Numbered from the stretch's first letter, positions 51,120-60,204 are shown. The stretch is 64,000 nt of DNA from Micromonospora sp. FIMYZ51 (GCF_038246755.1 NZ_CP134706.1:1798001-1862000); one strand, 5' to 3'. Numbers and translations: made by a program. The notes: generated by a model from the letters alone, not told the origin.

Positions 51120-51899
51120 TCAGGGTGCGGGCACCGTCAGCAGGGTGCTTGCCGATCCCTTGGCGTCGACCTGCTCCACCTGGAACTGCTTCACGTCGTC
51201 CAGCTTGGTGGAGGTGGCGGCGTACAGGGTGAGTGCCGTCGGGTTGCTGTTGGTGCCGTACCCGCCCGGCGGCACCGACCAGCTGGAGACCACCTCGGTG
51301 CTGGAGTCCTCCCGCACCACCACCAGGCGGCACTCCCGTGGGCCGGGCAGCCGGCTCAGGGTGAAGGCGACCATGGTGCCGAAGTCCCGCGAGTCGAGAA
51401 AGAACGTGCCTTCCACCCCGGTGGCCGAGTCGGTGACGTCGACCTGCTCGCCCTCCTGCTCGTTGCCGCCGAACCCCGGGCCCGGCCGGCCCGAACCGGG
51501 GTTCGACGGCTCCACGGGCGCATTTGTGTTCTGGCCGGACCCCAGGCTCGGCGGGGTGCTCTCCGCGCTCAGGCTGGCGAATCCGACGCCGGTCAGCCCG
51601 CCGAAGACGACCACCGCCGCCGCGGTCGCGAAGACCTGACGCAACCGGGCCCGGCGCCGGTGCGTACGCATCGCCACCAGCGTGCGGTCGAGCAGGACCG
51701 GATTCGACTGGGTCTGCTCCAACACCGATATCGACTCCGCGTCGATGTCGGAGAGCAACCCGACCACCGGCACCATCGTCTCCAGCTCGGCGGCGCACGC
51801 CCAGCAGGAGGCGAGGTGTTCCTCGAACCGCTCCATGTCCTGTTCGTCAAGCACGCCGAGCGCGTACGCGGCGACGTCCATGTGGTCTACCCGGCTCAT
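51120..51899 (-). CDS. Zinc-finger anti-sigma factor, RskA-like
   Basis: A 259-residue membrane anti-sigma factor. The N-terminal ASD has the ZAS pattern HMDVAAYALGVLDEQDMERFEEHL with HLASCWAC (His-x3-Cys-x2-Cys). One transmembrane helix spans about 88-110 (VFATAAAVVVFGGLTGVGFA). The external domain includes a Pro/Gly/Asn linker and a region like RskA C-terminal domains (FTLSRLPGPRECRLVVV...). ATG 51899 overlaps the sigma-factor stop by 4 bp (ATGA), so both are made from one mRNA. It should hold the sigma factor inactive until a membrane signal. Confidence 0.92.
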   Translation of the reverse strand: MSRVDHMDVAAYALGVLDEQDMERFEEHLASCWACAAELETMVPVVGLLSDIDAESISVLEQTQSNPVLLDRTLVAMRTHRRRARLRQVFATAAAVVVFGGLTGVGFASLSAESTPPSLGSGQNTNAPVEPSNPGSGRPGPGFGGNEQEGEQVDVTDSATGVEGTFFLDSRDFGTMVAFTLSRLPGPRECRLVVVREDSSTEVVSSWSVPPGGYGTNSNPTALTLYAATSTKLDDVKQFQVEQVDAKGSASTLLTVPAP

Positions 51900-52456
51900 T
51901 CCGTCACCCCCCTTTCCTGCAGAGCTGTGCGCAGGGCGCGCAGCGCGTAGTAAACCCGTGACTTCGCGGTGCCCAGCGGCAACCCGAGTTCCTCGGCCGC
52001 CTCCGGCACCGTCCTACCTCGAAAGTACGTCGCGACCAGGATCTCCCGGTGCGACTGGCTCAACGTCCGCAACGCGTCCGCCACCGTCATCGAGCGCAGC
52101 ACCCGGTCGGTGCTGTCCGACTCGGCGAACGCGGTCAGATCCCGGTCGTACGTCTCGGCCGGGCGGGCCTGTTCGCTGCGGTGCTCGTCGATGGCGATGC
52201 GTCGGGCCACCGTCACCAGCCACGGTCGCAGCGACCCCTGCCCCTGCGTGCCGAGCCGGTGGGCGTTGCGCCAGGCCCGCAGCAGCGTCTCCTGGACGAT
52301 GTCCTCGGCCCGTTGCCGGTCGCCACCGGTCAGCCGCATCACGAACATCAGCAGCGGCCCGGCGTGTTCCGCGTAGAGCGTGCGGATCAGCTGGTCGGAG
52401 TGGGCGGCCTCGGTGGTCGTAGCCTGGTGGCGGCCAGGGGCGGGTCGCGGCGTCAC
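51896..52456 (-). CDS. ECF-type RNA polymerase sigma-70 factor
   Basis: A 186-residue sigma factor. Region 2 has LIRTLYAEHAGPLLMFVMRL and RAEDIVQETLLRAWRNAHRL; region 4 has LSQSHREILVATYFRGRTVPEAAEELGLPLGTAKSRV (split as LSQSHREILVATYFRG and EELGLPLGTAKSRVYYALRA). It lacks regions 1 and 3, as in ECF factors. GTG 52456 (VTPRPAPGRHQATT) is used. The longer frame from 52675 overlaps unrelated sequence. AGAATA lies about 8 nt before the GTG, so the transcript may be leaderless. The 215-bp gap upstream (52457-52671) shows nothing else. Target promoters are unknown. Confidence 0.92.
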   Translation of the reverse strand: MTPRPAPGRHQATTTEAAHSDQLIRTLYAEHAGPLLMFVMRLTGGDRQRAEDIVQETLLRAWRNAHRLGTQGQGSLRPWLVTVARRIAIDEHRSEQARPAETYDRDLTAFAESDSTDRVLRSMTVADALRTLSQSHREILVATYFRGRTVPEAAEELGLPLGTAKSRVYYALRALRTALQERGVTE

Positions 52457-52671
52457 CGGGCTATTCTGGCGAGACGCGGCGCGGGAGTCGACCCCATGGG
52501 TGGACGTGGTCGGCCGCGACTGGGACCGGGCGGACATCCAGTCCACCCGCACCCGGTCGCCGTGCCAACCGGCCGCCAGTGCGTGCATGCAGACCTCCGG
52601 ATGTCGCTGGACAGAAGCCGTCCCCCCACGGGCATGGCTGCCGAGTGGTACGCATGGATTCCCGGAACGGA

Positions 52672-53529
52672 TCAACGCCGGACGGAGAAAATTCCCGGCG
52701 GCGGCGGTGTGGAGTCGGTGGCGGCCTCGTCGTGGACCACCGTGGCACCCGCCACGAACCGGTCCAGCTCCGCGTCGGCAAGCACCCGGCCCGGGAACCA
52801 GTCACCGGCGGCCCGCCGGGCCAACGCCGGCACCGGTGGCTCGTGGCGGCCGGCGACCAGCACCAGGTTGCCGTAGCGGCGCCCGCGCAGCACCCCGGCG
52901 TCGGCGATCAGGCAGGCCCGGGGCAGTGCGGCGCGTACGGTGGCGACCTGGCCGCGGGCGTAGCGCAGCGGCGGGCCGTCGGCGAGGTTGGCCAGGTACC
53001 AGCCGGCCGGGCGCAGCACCCGGGCCACCTCGGCGGCGTACTCCACCGAGGTCAGTCGGGCCGGGGTCCGGGCACCGGCGAACACGTCGGCGACCACCAC
53101 GTCGTAGCTGTCCTCCCGGGTGGTGGCGAGCACCGCGCGGGCGTCGCCGACCCGGACCTTCAGCCGAAAGTCGGCCGGCCAGGGCAACGCCCGCCGCACC
53201 AGCTCGACCAGCGCACCGTCCACCTCGACCACCCGCTGCGTCGAGCCGGGACGGGTGGCGGCGACGTACCGGGGCAGGGTCAGTGCGCCGCCGCCCAGGT
53301 GCAGCACCCGCAGCGGTGCACCGGCGGGCGCGACCAGGTCGAGCGCCGCGGCGAGCCGACGGACGTACTCGAACTCCAGGTGCGTCGGGTCGGTCAGGTC
53401 CACGTGCGACTGTGGCGCACCATCAAGCGACAGCGTCCACGAGCCGGGCCGGTCCGCGTCCGGCATCAGCTCGGCCAGGCCGGTGTCGACCCGCTCGGCG
53501 ATCCGGTCGGTGTCGCGGCGGCGGCCCAT
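52672..53529 (-). CDS. Spermidine synthase-like SAM-dependent methyltransferase-fold protein
   Basis: A 285-residue protein with the Rossmann fold of the spermidine synthase family: LRVLHLGGGALTLPRYVA, VVEVDGALVELVRR (acidic residue after strand 2), RVGDARAVL and VVVADVFAGARTPA. The aminopropyltransferase-specific residues are not clear, so it may be a methyltransferase of unknown substrate. ATG 53529 overlaps the NurA-gene stop (TGATG), making it the last gene of the HerA-SbcD-SbcC-NurA run. Whether it takes part in DNA repair is unknown; its position suggests co-expression. Confidence 0.82.
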   Translation of the reverse strand: MGRRRDTDRIAERVDTGLAELMPDADRPGSWTLSLDGAPQSHVDLTDPTHLEFEYVRRLAAALDLVAPAGAPLRVLHLGGGALTLPRYVAATRPGSTQRVVEVDGALVELVRRALPWPADFRLKVRVGDARAVLATTREDSYDVVVADVFAGARTPARLTSVEYAAEVARVLRPAGWYLANLADGPPLRYARGQVATVRAALPRACLIADAGVLRGRRYGNLVLVAGRHEPPVPALARRAAGDWFPGRVLADAELDRFVAGATVVHDEAATDSTPPPPGIFSVRR

Positions 53530-54497
53530 CAGCGACCGGCTCGCGCGGCGGCCGTCCGGGCCGCGGCGGTCAACGCGCGGTGCAACAGCCGGGCGTCGCC
53601 GAGCCGGGAGCGCAGCAGGCGTTCCAGCCCGGCGATCGGCACCAGGTTCTGCGGTGCCCGGGGGTCCTTGTACGGGGTGGAGGCGAACCGGGGCAGGGTG
53701 ACAAGCGACAGGTCCGCCAGCCCGACCGCCTCGGCGATGTCCAGCTCGGCCGAGCACTCCATCCGGACGATGCCTGCCCAGGGCGCACCGGCAGCCACCG
53801 GCAACCGCAGATACCACGACCAGCCGCCCCAGGCGGTGCCGAGCCGGAACACCGGCGAGCGGTGACCCGGTGCGAGGCCGGTGACCACCGTGCTGAGCCG
53901 CGCGTCGAGGTACTGGCTGTGCTGGGTCTTGATGTAGCCGAGGGTGCGCGGCAACTGCCGCCGGTTACGCAACGGACCGTCCACCACCAGCAGGTCGCCG
54001 TCGGTGCGGGCGGCATTGGAGACCTCCACCTCCAGGGCGGTAAGCGGCCCCTGCACCGCGGCCGGCAGCTTGGCCAGCTCCCCGGTGCCGCTGACCCGGT
54101 GCACCGGATAGCGGACGTTGCCGGCGACCACATCGGTCGCCGACGGGCTGGCGGTGAAGAGTCCCCGGCCGACCTTGGCACCGGCCAACTGGGCGGCACC
54201 GCGTTCCAGGTCGCAGCGCACCACCCCGGCGGCGTACGAGGCGGCCAGGCCGGGGAAGGAGGTGCCGTCCTCCTCGGCCGTCCAGACGCTGGCGTCGATC
54301 CGGCGTACCCCGTCGACAAGCAGCACCACGTCGGGGGCCCGGACGCCGGGGCGGGGGCCGATCGCCTGCCAGTCCACCGCGGGCAGCTCGTGGTCCGCCT
54401 CCACCTGGGCGCTGCTCGGCGCGGCCGGACCGGCGGCCGACGCCTCGAACGAGGCACCGTAGGCCGGATCCCAGGTGTCGACGAAGAACTGGCTCAC
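53529..54497 (-). CDS. NurA-domain nuclease
   Basis: A 322-residue protein with the NurA arrangement: PDVVLLVDGVRRIDASVW (Asp in LLVDG), then a central DGDLLVVDGPLRNRRQLP (second Asp, in VVDGPL) and LVGYIKTQHSQYL-like YIKTQHSQYL. C-terminal WYLRL and ECSAELDIAEAV complete the pattern. NurA is a 5'-3' nuclease that works with HerA during end resection. GTG 54497 lies 7 nt after the SbcC stop and overlaps the next gene by one base, so it is within the operon. I base the call on motifs and on the neighbouring HerA-like gene. Confidence 0.8.
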   Translation of the reverse strand: MSQFFVDTWDPAYGASFEASAAGPAAPSSAQVEADHELPAVDWQAIGPRPGVRAPDVVLLVDGVRRIDASVWTAEEDGTSFPGLAASYAAGVVRCDLERGAAQLAGAKVGRGLFTASPSATDVVAGNVRYPVHRVSGTGELAKLPAAVQGPLTALEVEVSNAARTDGDLLVVDGPLRNRRQLPRTLGYIKTQHSQYLDARLSTVVTGLAPGHRSPVFRLGTAWGGWSWYLRLPVAAGAPWAGIVRMECSAELDIAEAVGLADLSLVTLPRFASTPYKDPRAPQNLVPIAGLERLLRSRLGDARLLHRALTAAARTAAARAGR

Positions 54498-54504
54498 CGC
54501 ATCC

Positions 54505-56979
54505 TCACCGGCCGGTCCGTTCGACCCGGGCCGAGCGGGCGTCCTTGCGTACCTCGAAACGCACCGGGATGCGCTCGGCCAGCGCCGGCACGTGGGTGAC
54601 CACGCCGACCATCCGGTCGCCCCGGGCGGCCAGATTCTCCAGGGTGGCGGCGACCGTGTCCAAGGTGGCCGCGTCGAGGGTGCCGAAGCCTTCGTCAAGC
54701 ACGATCGACTCCAGGCTGGCGGCGGTGGTGGACATCCCGGCCAGCTGCTCGGAGAGCGCCAGCGCCAACGCCAGGGACGCCTGGAACGTCTCGCCGCCGG
54801 AGAGGGTCCGCACCCCCCGGCGCAGGCCGGCGTCGTGGTGGTCGACGACGAAGAACTCGCCCTTGTCGTGGACCAGGTCGTACTGGCCGCCGGAGAGTTC
54901 CCGCAGGATCCCCGACGCCCCGTCGACAAGCAGGTCCAGCGCCTCGGCCAGCAGCCAGCGTTCGAAGTTGTTGGCCCGCAGGTGCCCGGCCAACGCCCGC
55001 GCCACCTGGGCCTGGCGCTCGTGCTCGGCCCGCTGCTCGCGCAGCTCGACGGCCTGCTCGCGGCGCTCCACCAGCCGACGCCGGTCGGCCTCGGCCCGCT
55101 CGTGCGCGACCGTGGCGGCGCGCACCGGATCGTCCGGGGCCGGCAGCCCGGCCGCGGTGAAGAGCGCGGCGATCCGGCCCGCCACCGCGGTCGCCGCAGA
55201 CTCGGCCTCGGTGACCGCCGCCGCCCGCGCGGCCCGCTCCGTGCGGCGCCGCTCGGCCTGCGCGCCCGCCCAGTCCGCCAGCGCGGTCCAGGCCGCGGCG
55301 AGATCGTCCCGGTCGGCGGCCGGCGGACCGAACCGGGCCAGCCCGTCCCGGGTGCTGTCGAAGCGCCGCCACGCCGCGCGCAGCCGCTCCTGCGCGGCAT
55401 CCACCGTGCCCCGGGCCCGTCGCGCGGCGTCCCGGCCGGCGCGTACCGCACCGGCCGCCTCGTCCAGCGCCTGCCGCAGCCGGGCCTGCTCGGCCAGCCG
55501 CTCGCGTAGCGTCTCGACGCTTGCCGCACCGGCCAGTCGCTCGTCCAACTCGGCCAGCCGAGCCTGGAGGCCGTCGTGCTCGGCGCGGGCGCGCAGCAGC
55601 ACCCGGTCCAACTCGCGGGCGGCAGCGTCCCGCTCGGCCAGCAGCCGCTTGGCGGCCTCGCTCGCGGTCCGGGCGGCCTTGCCGGCAGCCACCGCGCGGG
55701 CCACCGCCGAACCGGCCGGCATCGCCGGCACCCGGGCGACCGGTTGCGCGCAGACCGGGCAGGCGTCCCCGTCGGCCAGCTGCGCCCGCAGCGCCGCCGC
55801 CTGATCGGCGGTCTTCGCCTCCTCGTGCGCCTGGAAGGCCGCCGCCAGCTCCTGCTCGGCGCGGTCGGCCGCCGACCGCGCCTGCGCCAGCGCGCCGGCC
55901 GCCGCCTCGTGCTCGGCGCCGGCCGTCGCCACCACGGCCTGCACCTGCTCCGCCTGACCGGCCAGCTGTTCCCGGTCGGCGTACGCCCGCAGCAGCAACC
56001 GCAGCGTGCTCTCGTCGTCGGTGGCGGCCAACTCCCCGCGTAGCTTCTCCTCGCGCTCCTCGGCGAGCAGGACCGCGCTGGCCGCCGCGTCGGCCTCGGC
56101 TCGCGCCTCGGCCACCGTCCGGGCCAGCTCGGTCACCCCGTCCGGCGCCCGCACCGCCGCCAGCTCGGCCAGCTCGGCGTCGAGCGCGGCCAGCGCCGCC
56201 GTCACCTCGCGCGCCGCCGCCCGCGCCGCGTCCAGCTCCGGTACGGCGGCGGTCACCGCCTCGGCCAGCTCCCGCATCCGGTCGAGCTGCTCGGTGGCCC
56301 GCTCCAGCGTGGCATCGTCGGTGTCGGCGAGGCCGGCGAGCAACTGGTCGACCGTCTCCAACTTCGCCTCGGCCTGTCCGGCCCGGGTGGTGGCCCGCTT
56401 CTGCACCTCCTCGTAGACGCCGAGACCGAGCAGGTTGACCAGGATCTGCTGCCGGGTGGCCGGGCGGGCGTGCAGGAAATCGGCGAACTGTCCCTGCGGC
56501 AGCACCACACAGCTGGTGAACTGCTCGTACGGCAGGCCGACCGCCGCCAGCACCGCGGCGTCCATCTCGGCCGGGGTGCCGGCGACCACCTCGCCGAGAT
56601 CCTCCGGGCTGAGGCCGGTGTCCAGCTTGGTGACGTCGAAGCCGTCCGGCATCAGCTGAAGCCCGGCGCCTGCGGTCTTCACGTTGCCCCGGCCGTCGCG
56701 CCGGACCACCCGGGTGGCGACGTAGCGGGCACCGGCCGACTCGAAGACCAGCCGGACCCGTGCCTCGGTCGCCGACGGAGCCAGGGCGTTGCCCAGCCCT
56801 CGGGTGCCGCCCCAGCGGGGGACCGTGCCGTAGAGCGCGAAGCAGATCGCGTCGAGCACCGTCGACTTGCCGGAGCCGGTCGGTCCGACCAGGGCGAAGA
56901 AGTCCGCGTCGGTGAAGTCGATCGTGGTCTCGTCGCGGAAGACGGTGAAGCCGGCCAGGTCCAGCCGCATCGGCCGCAT
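54505..56979 (-). CDS. sbcC: SbcC/Rad50-type SMC family ATPase, exonuclease subunit
   Basis: An 824-residue ABC-type ATPase. Walker A is FFALVGPTGSGKST (about 32-40), with VLPQGQFADFLHA (Q-loop region) shortly after. Two long coiled-coil arms rich in Ala/Glu/Arg flank the zinc hook CPVCAQPV (about residue 405). The C-terminal half has LSGGETFQASLALAL (signature) and SIVLDEGFGTLDAATLD (Walker B and D loop). With SbcD it opens and trims DNA ends and hairpins. ATG 56979 overlaps the sbcD stop (ATGA); the second ATG nearby gives MRLDLAGFTVF. Confidence 0.96.
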   Translation of the reverse strand: MRPMRLDLAGFTVFRDETTIDFTDADFFALVGPTGSGKSTVLDAICFALYGTVPRWGGTRGLGNALAPSATEARVRLVFESAGARYVATRVVRRDGRGNVKTAGAGLQLMPDGFDVTKLDTGLSPEDLGEVVAGTPAEMDAAVLAAVGLPYEQFTSCVVLPQGQFADFLHARPATRQQILVNLLGLGVYEEVQKRATTRAGQAEAKLETVDQLLAGLADTDDATLERATEQLDRMRELAEAVTAAVPELDAARAAAREVTAALAALDAELAELAAVRAPDGVTELARTVAEARAEADAAASAVLLAEEREEKLRGELAATDDESTLRLLLRAYADREQLAGQAEQVQAVVATAGAEHEAAAGALAQARSAADRAEQELAAAFQAHEEAKTADQAAALRAQLADGDACPVCAQPVARVPAMPAGSAVARAVAAGKAARTASEAAKRLLAERDAAARELDRVLLRARAEHDGLQARLAELDERLAGAASVETLRERLAEQARLRQALDEAAGAVRAGRDAARRARGTVDAAQERLRAAWRRFDSTRDGLARFGPPAADRDDLAAAWTALADWAGAQAERRRTERAARAAAVTEAESAATAVAGRIAALFTAAGLPAPDDPVRAATVAHERAEADRRRLVERREQAVELREQRAEHERQAQVARALAGHLRANNFERWLLAEALDLLVDGASGILRELSGGQYDLVHDKGEFFVVDHHDAGLRRGVRTLSGGETFQASLALALALSEQLAGMSTTAASLESIVLDEGFGTLDAATLDTVAATLENLAARGDRMVGVVTHVPALAERIPVRFEVRKDARSARVERTGR

Positions 56980-58127
56980 CAGTGCTCGACCTCCTCAAGC
57001 AGCTCGTCGAAGAGCTCCCGGACACCCTCGTCGGCGTGCCCCCGGCTGTCCAGGTAGTCGGCGAAGAGTTGGCGGGGCGTGCGGCCGGCGCGCTGAGCCA
57101 CCCGGGTGCCGCTGCCCGGCGCCGGCACCAGCTCCGGATCGATCCGGATCTCCAGTGCGCGCGGCAGCAACTCCTGCACCTCCTCGCGCAGCCCGGCCCG
57201 GGGCTGCTCGCGTACGAACACCCGCAGCCAGCCCTCCGGCGGGGTGATCTCGGCGAGCTGGGCCAGCGTGCCGCGAACCGTACGCAGCGGGGTCGCCGCG
57301 AGCACCGGCTCCTCCCGGACGCGCGCCGCCGTGCTCGCGGTGACCTCGACCAGGGTCACCGACGCGACGTTCTCCTGCTCGCCGAAGTCCACCGCCAACG
57401 GGGCACCGCTGTAGCGGATCGGGCACGGCCCCTGCACCCGCTGGGCGCGGTGCAGGTGCCCCAACGCCACGTAGTGTGCGGTGCCGGGGAAGACCGAGGC
57501 GGGCACCGCGTAACCCATGACGGTGTGCGCGTCCCGCTCGCCGCCGCCGGTGCTCGCACCGACCACGGTCAGGTGCGCGGTGACCAGGTGCACCCGGTCC
57601 GGCTCGTCGAAGCCCTCGGTCAGCCGGGTCAGGATCCGGCCGAGGTGGTCGGCGTAGGTCTGGGTGGTCTCGGCGGCGGTCAGCTCGTACATCTCCACCG
57701 CCCGGATCGCGTACCGCTGGGACAGGAACGGCAGGGCGGCCAGCCGCCACCGCTCCCCGCCGGCCGTGGTGCCGTCGATGACGTGTTCCGCCGGATCCTC
57801 GCGTACCCCGCCGCGCAGCGTGATGCCGGCGGCCTCGGCCCACGGGCGCAGCGCGTCAAGCGCCGGACCGTTGTCGTGATTGCCGCCGATGGCCACCACG
57901 TCCGCGCCGGTACGCCGCAGCGCGGTGAGCGCCCGGGTGACCAGCCGGGTCGCCTCCGCGGTCGGCGCGGCGGTGTCGTAGAGGTCACCGGCGATGACGA
58001 CCAGGTCGGGCCGCTCCCGCCGGGCGATCTCGATGACGCCGGCCAGCACCTGCTTGTGCTCCTCGGCGCGCGACTGCCCCTTGAGGACCTTGCCGACGTG
58101 CCAGTCCGAGGTGTGCAGGATCTTCAC
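56979..58127 (-). CDS. sbcD: SbcD/Mre11-type exonuclease subunit
   Basis: A 382-residue calcineurin-fold nuclease. All metal-binding motifs are visible: ILHTSDWHVGK, VVIAGDLYDT, VAIGGNHDNGPA, LVTAHLTVVG and ALGHLHRAQ. The C-terminal capping domain follows. It forms the nuclease of the SbcCD complex, processing hairpins and protein-blocked ends. GTG 58127 (VKILHTSDWHVGK) is the family start; the ATG at 58175 adds 16 residues that overlap upstream repeats. Downstream sbcC overlaps by 3-4 bp. Upstream, 177 bp with 60-bp repeats separate it from the HerA-like gene. Confidence 0.96.
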   Translation of the reverse strand: MKILHTSDWHVGKVLKGQSRAEEHKQVLAGVIEIARRERPDLVVIAGDLYDTAAPTAEATRLVTRALTALRRTGADVVAIGGNHDNGPALDALRPWAEAAGITLRGGVREDPAEHVIDGTTAGGERWRLAALPFLSQRYAIRAVEMYELTAAETTQTYADHLGRILTRLTEGFDEPDRVHLVTAHLTVVGASTGGGERDAHTVMGYAVPASVFPGTAHYVALGHLHRAQRVQGPCPIRYSGAPLAVDFGEQENVASVTLVEVTASTAARVREEPVLAATPLRTVRGTLAQLAEITPPEGWLRVFVREQPRAGLREEVQELLPRALEIRIDPELVPAPGSGTRVAQRAGRTPRQLFADYLDSRGHADEGVRELFDELLEEVEH

Positions 58128-58192
58128 TGGGCCAGCCTTTCGTTCGCGACCACGGGGCACGATCCGCCCGGCCACTCGCGGCCACGCCAGCC

Positions 58193-58285
58193 GGGGCTCC
58201 GCTTCGCTGCACTCCTCGCGCTCACCGGTGCCAGCCTTTCGTTCGCGACTGCGGGGCTCCGCTTCGCTGCACTCCTCGCGCTCAC
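58193..58285. repeat. 60-bp-spaced direct repeat between the HerA-like gene and sbcD
   Basis: GGGGCTCCGCTTCGCTGCAC plus CTCCTCGCGCTCAC occurs at 58193-58225 and 58253-58285, exactly 60 bp apart. A related CCAGCCTTTCGTTCGCGAC block occurs at about 58132 and 58230. The repeats fill the only sizeable gap in the repair operon. Confidence 0.9.
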
Positions 58286-58304
58286 GCTCGCCGTCGCCTC
58301 CTGC

Positions 58305-60053
58305 CTAGAACGGGATGTCGTCGTCGGCGCCGCCGCCGGAGGCCACCACCGCGAACGGGTCGGCGGACTGGGTGAGCGAGCGCAGCGTCTGCGACGGTGC
58401 CGTGCCCGCCTCGGAGACCCGGGTGGCCCAGGCCGGGAAGGGGAAGTCCAAACAGAGCGGGACCGGGATGTCGGGCTGGTTGACGAACATCGTGCCCGGC
58501 TTGGCCAGCAGCGCCCGCTGCCGCTGTGCCGGTGGCAGGAAGCCGTACTCGGGCCGGGACGCCTCGGCCGGGTCGAGCCGGCCCACCACCCGGATCGCCG
58601 AGTTGGTGACGATGCGCCGCTCCACCTCGCTGGCGGTCTGCTGCGCGCCGACCAGGATGACCCCGAGCGAACGCCCCCGCTCGGCGATGTCGAGCAGCAC
58701 CTCCTTGATCGGGGAGGAGCCTTCCCGGGGGGCGTACTTGTTCAGCTCGTCGAGCACCACGAAGAGCAGCGGCTTGGCGCCCTGCTTCTCCTTGTTGTCG
58801 AACTCGGTCTTCAGCGTCACGCCCACCACGAAACGCTGCGCCCGATCCGGCAGGTTGTGCAGGTCGACCACGGTGACCTGGGCCGACTCGGCGGTGTTGA
58901 TCGAGTGCGGGCGGCGGGTGGCCAGGTCGCCCCGGATCAGCCGGGACAGGTCCTTCTTGCTGCCGATCAACCGGCGGGCGAAGGCGTTTACCGTGCCCAG
59001 GCCGACCGCGCTGCCGGCCCAGTCGCCGCGGGTCTCGTCGTCGCTGAGCTGCTCGACGATGTGGTCGACCAGGTCTTCGTAGCTGCCCAGCCGGGTGCCG
59101 TCGATGCTGACTCCGCCGTCGGCGGGCTGGGCGTAGCGGGCCAGGTGGGCGGCGACCGAGTGCACCACCATCGTGTACTGCTGGCGTTCGTCGTCGGCGT
59201 CGGCGAAGACGTACGGCAGGAGGCGCTTCTCGCAGAACTCGGTGAGCGTCCAGTAGAAGGCGTCCACGCCGGTCAGCCGGTTGTGCACGTCGGGCGTGCC
59301 GGCGGAGTCACCGACCCGGGGCGGGGCGTAGACCCGCACGTCGGGAAAGGCGTCGGCGACCAGACCGAGCCGGGCGTACGCGGCCCGGGTGGTGTCGTCC
59401 AGCCGGGCGTTCGGATGGTCGAGGAAGAGGAGGTCCTCGCCCTTGACGTTGAAGATCAGCGCCTTGGCGTTCACCGCGTCACCGCCCAACTGCCCGGAGC
59501 GGAAGACCGAGTAGAGCAGAAAGGTGGCGAAGCTGGTCTTGGTGGCCACCCCGGAGATGCCGGAGATGGAGACGTGTGCGCCCCGGGTGCCGTCGAGGAA
59601 GTCGGCGTTGAGGTAGACCGGCACCCCGTCGCGGCCGATGCCCATCGGGACCCGTCGTTCCATCCGGTCGAAGTGCAGCGCCCGGGCCCGGGCGTCACCC
59701 TCGGCCCGGTGCACCACGGCGCCGGGCTGCGGCGGCACGTAGAACTCCGGGTCGACCCGGGTGGTGGTGATCTCGGCGGCCTCCTGCACCTGGGCGGGCA
59801 GCGTGCCGTCGGCGATGGCGAACACGTCGGAGTCGAACTGGGCGCCCTCGTGCCGGGCCCGGACCTGGGTGACCACGCCGGCGATGGTCACCGGCTCCCG
59901 GTCGGGCAGCTCACGGCGGGTCACCACGACGTCGTCGAGCTGGAGGTAGCTGCCGGGGGAGACCGCCGTCCAGAATTGCAGCGGAGTGGCGTCGGCGGTG
60001 CCGAGCACCCGACCGACCCCCTCGCCCGGGCCGTCGAACCCCTCGTCAGTCAT
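58305..60053 (-). CDS. HerA-like ATPase (HAS-barrel and FtsK/HerA motor domain)
   Basis: A 582-residue protein. Residues about 14-75 form a HAS-barrel (GRVLGTADATPLQFWTAV, DDVVVTRRELPDREPV). The motor has HVSISGISGVATKTSFATFL at Walker A and LFVVLDELNKYAPREGS at Walker B, then AERGRSLGVILVGAQQTASEV and the Arg-rich TNSAIRVVGRLDPAEASRP region. The P-loop is unusual: the canonical glycine before the Lys is Thr (VATKTS). ATG 60053 has GAGGAG 10 nt upstream. In archaea, HerA pumps DNA into NurA. Here it heads the SbcD-SbcC-NurA run, supporting the same role. Confidence 0.85.
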   Translation of the reverse strand: MTDEGFDGPGEGVGRVLGTADATPLQFWTAVSPGSYLQLDDVVVTRRELPDREPVTIAGVVTQVRARHEGAQFDSDVFAIADGTLPAQVQEAAEITTTRVDPEFYVPPQPGAVVHRAEGDARARALHFDRMERRVPMGIGRDGVPVYLNADFLDGTRGAHVSISGISGVATKTSFATFLLYSVFRSGQLGGDAVNAKALIFNVKGEDLLFLDHPNARLDDTTRAAYARLGLVADAFPDVRVYAPPRVGDSAGTPDVHNRLTGVDAFYWTLTEFCEKRLLPYVFADADDERQQYTMVVHSVAAHLARYAQPADGGVSIDGTRLGSYEDLVDHIVEQLSDDETRGDWAGSAVGLGTVNAFARRLIGSKKDLSRLIRGDLATRRPHSINTAESAQVTVVDLHNLPDRAQRFVVGVTLKTEFDNKEKQGAKPLLFVVLDELNKYAPREGSSPIKEVLLDIAERGRSLGVILVGAQQTASEVERRIVTNSAIRVVGRLDPAEASRPEYGFLPPAQRQRALLAKPGTMFVNQPDIPVPLCLDFPFPAWATRVSEAGTAPSQTLRSLTQSADPFAVVASGGGADDDIPF

Positions 60054-60204
60054 CGGGCAGCTTCTCCTCGGCTGGTCGTCGCGGGCGGCACGCCCTGCAT
60101 CCTGCCGGAGGAGTACGACAGGCCGCCACGCGACGCGGCGGAGGACACGTCGGGGCCGCACGGTGACCGCGTACCGCGACGACACCTCTACCCCGGGTGG
60201 CGGT

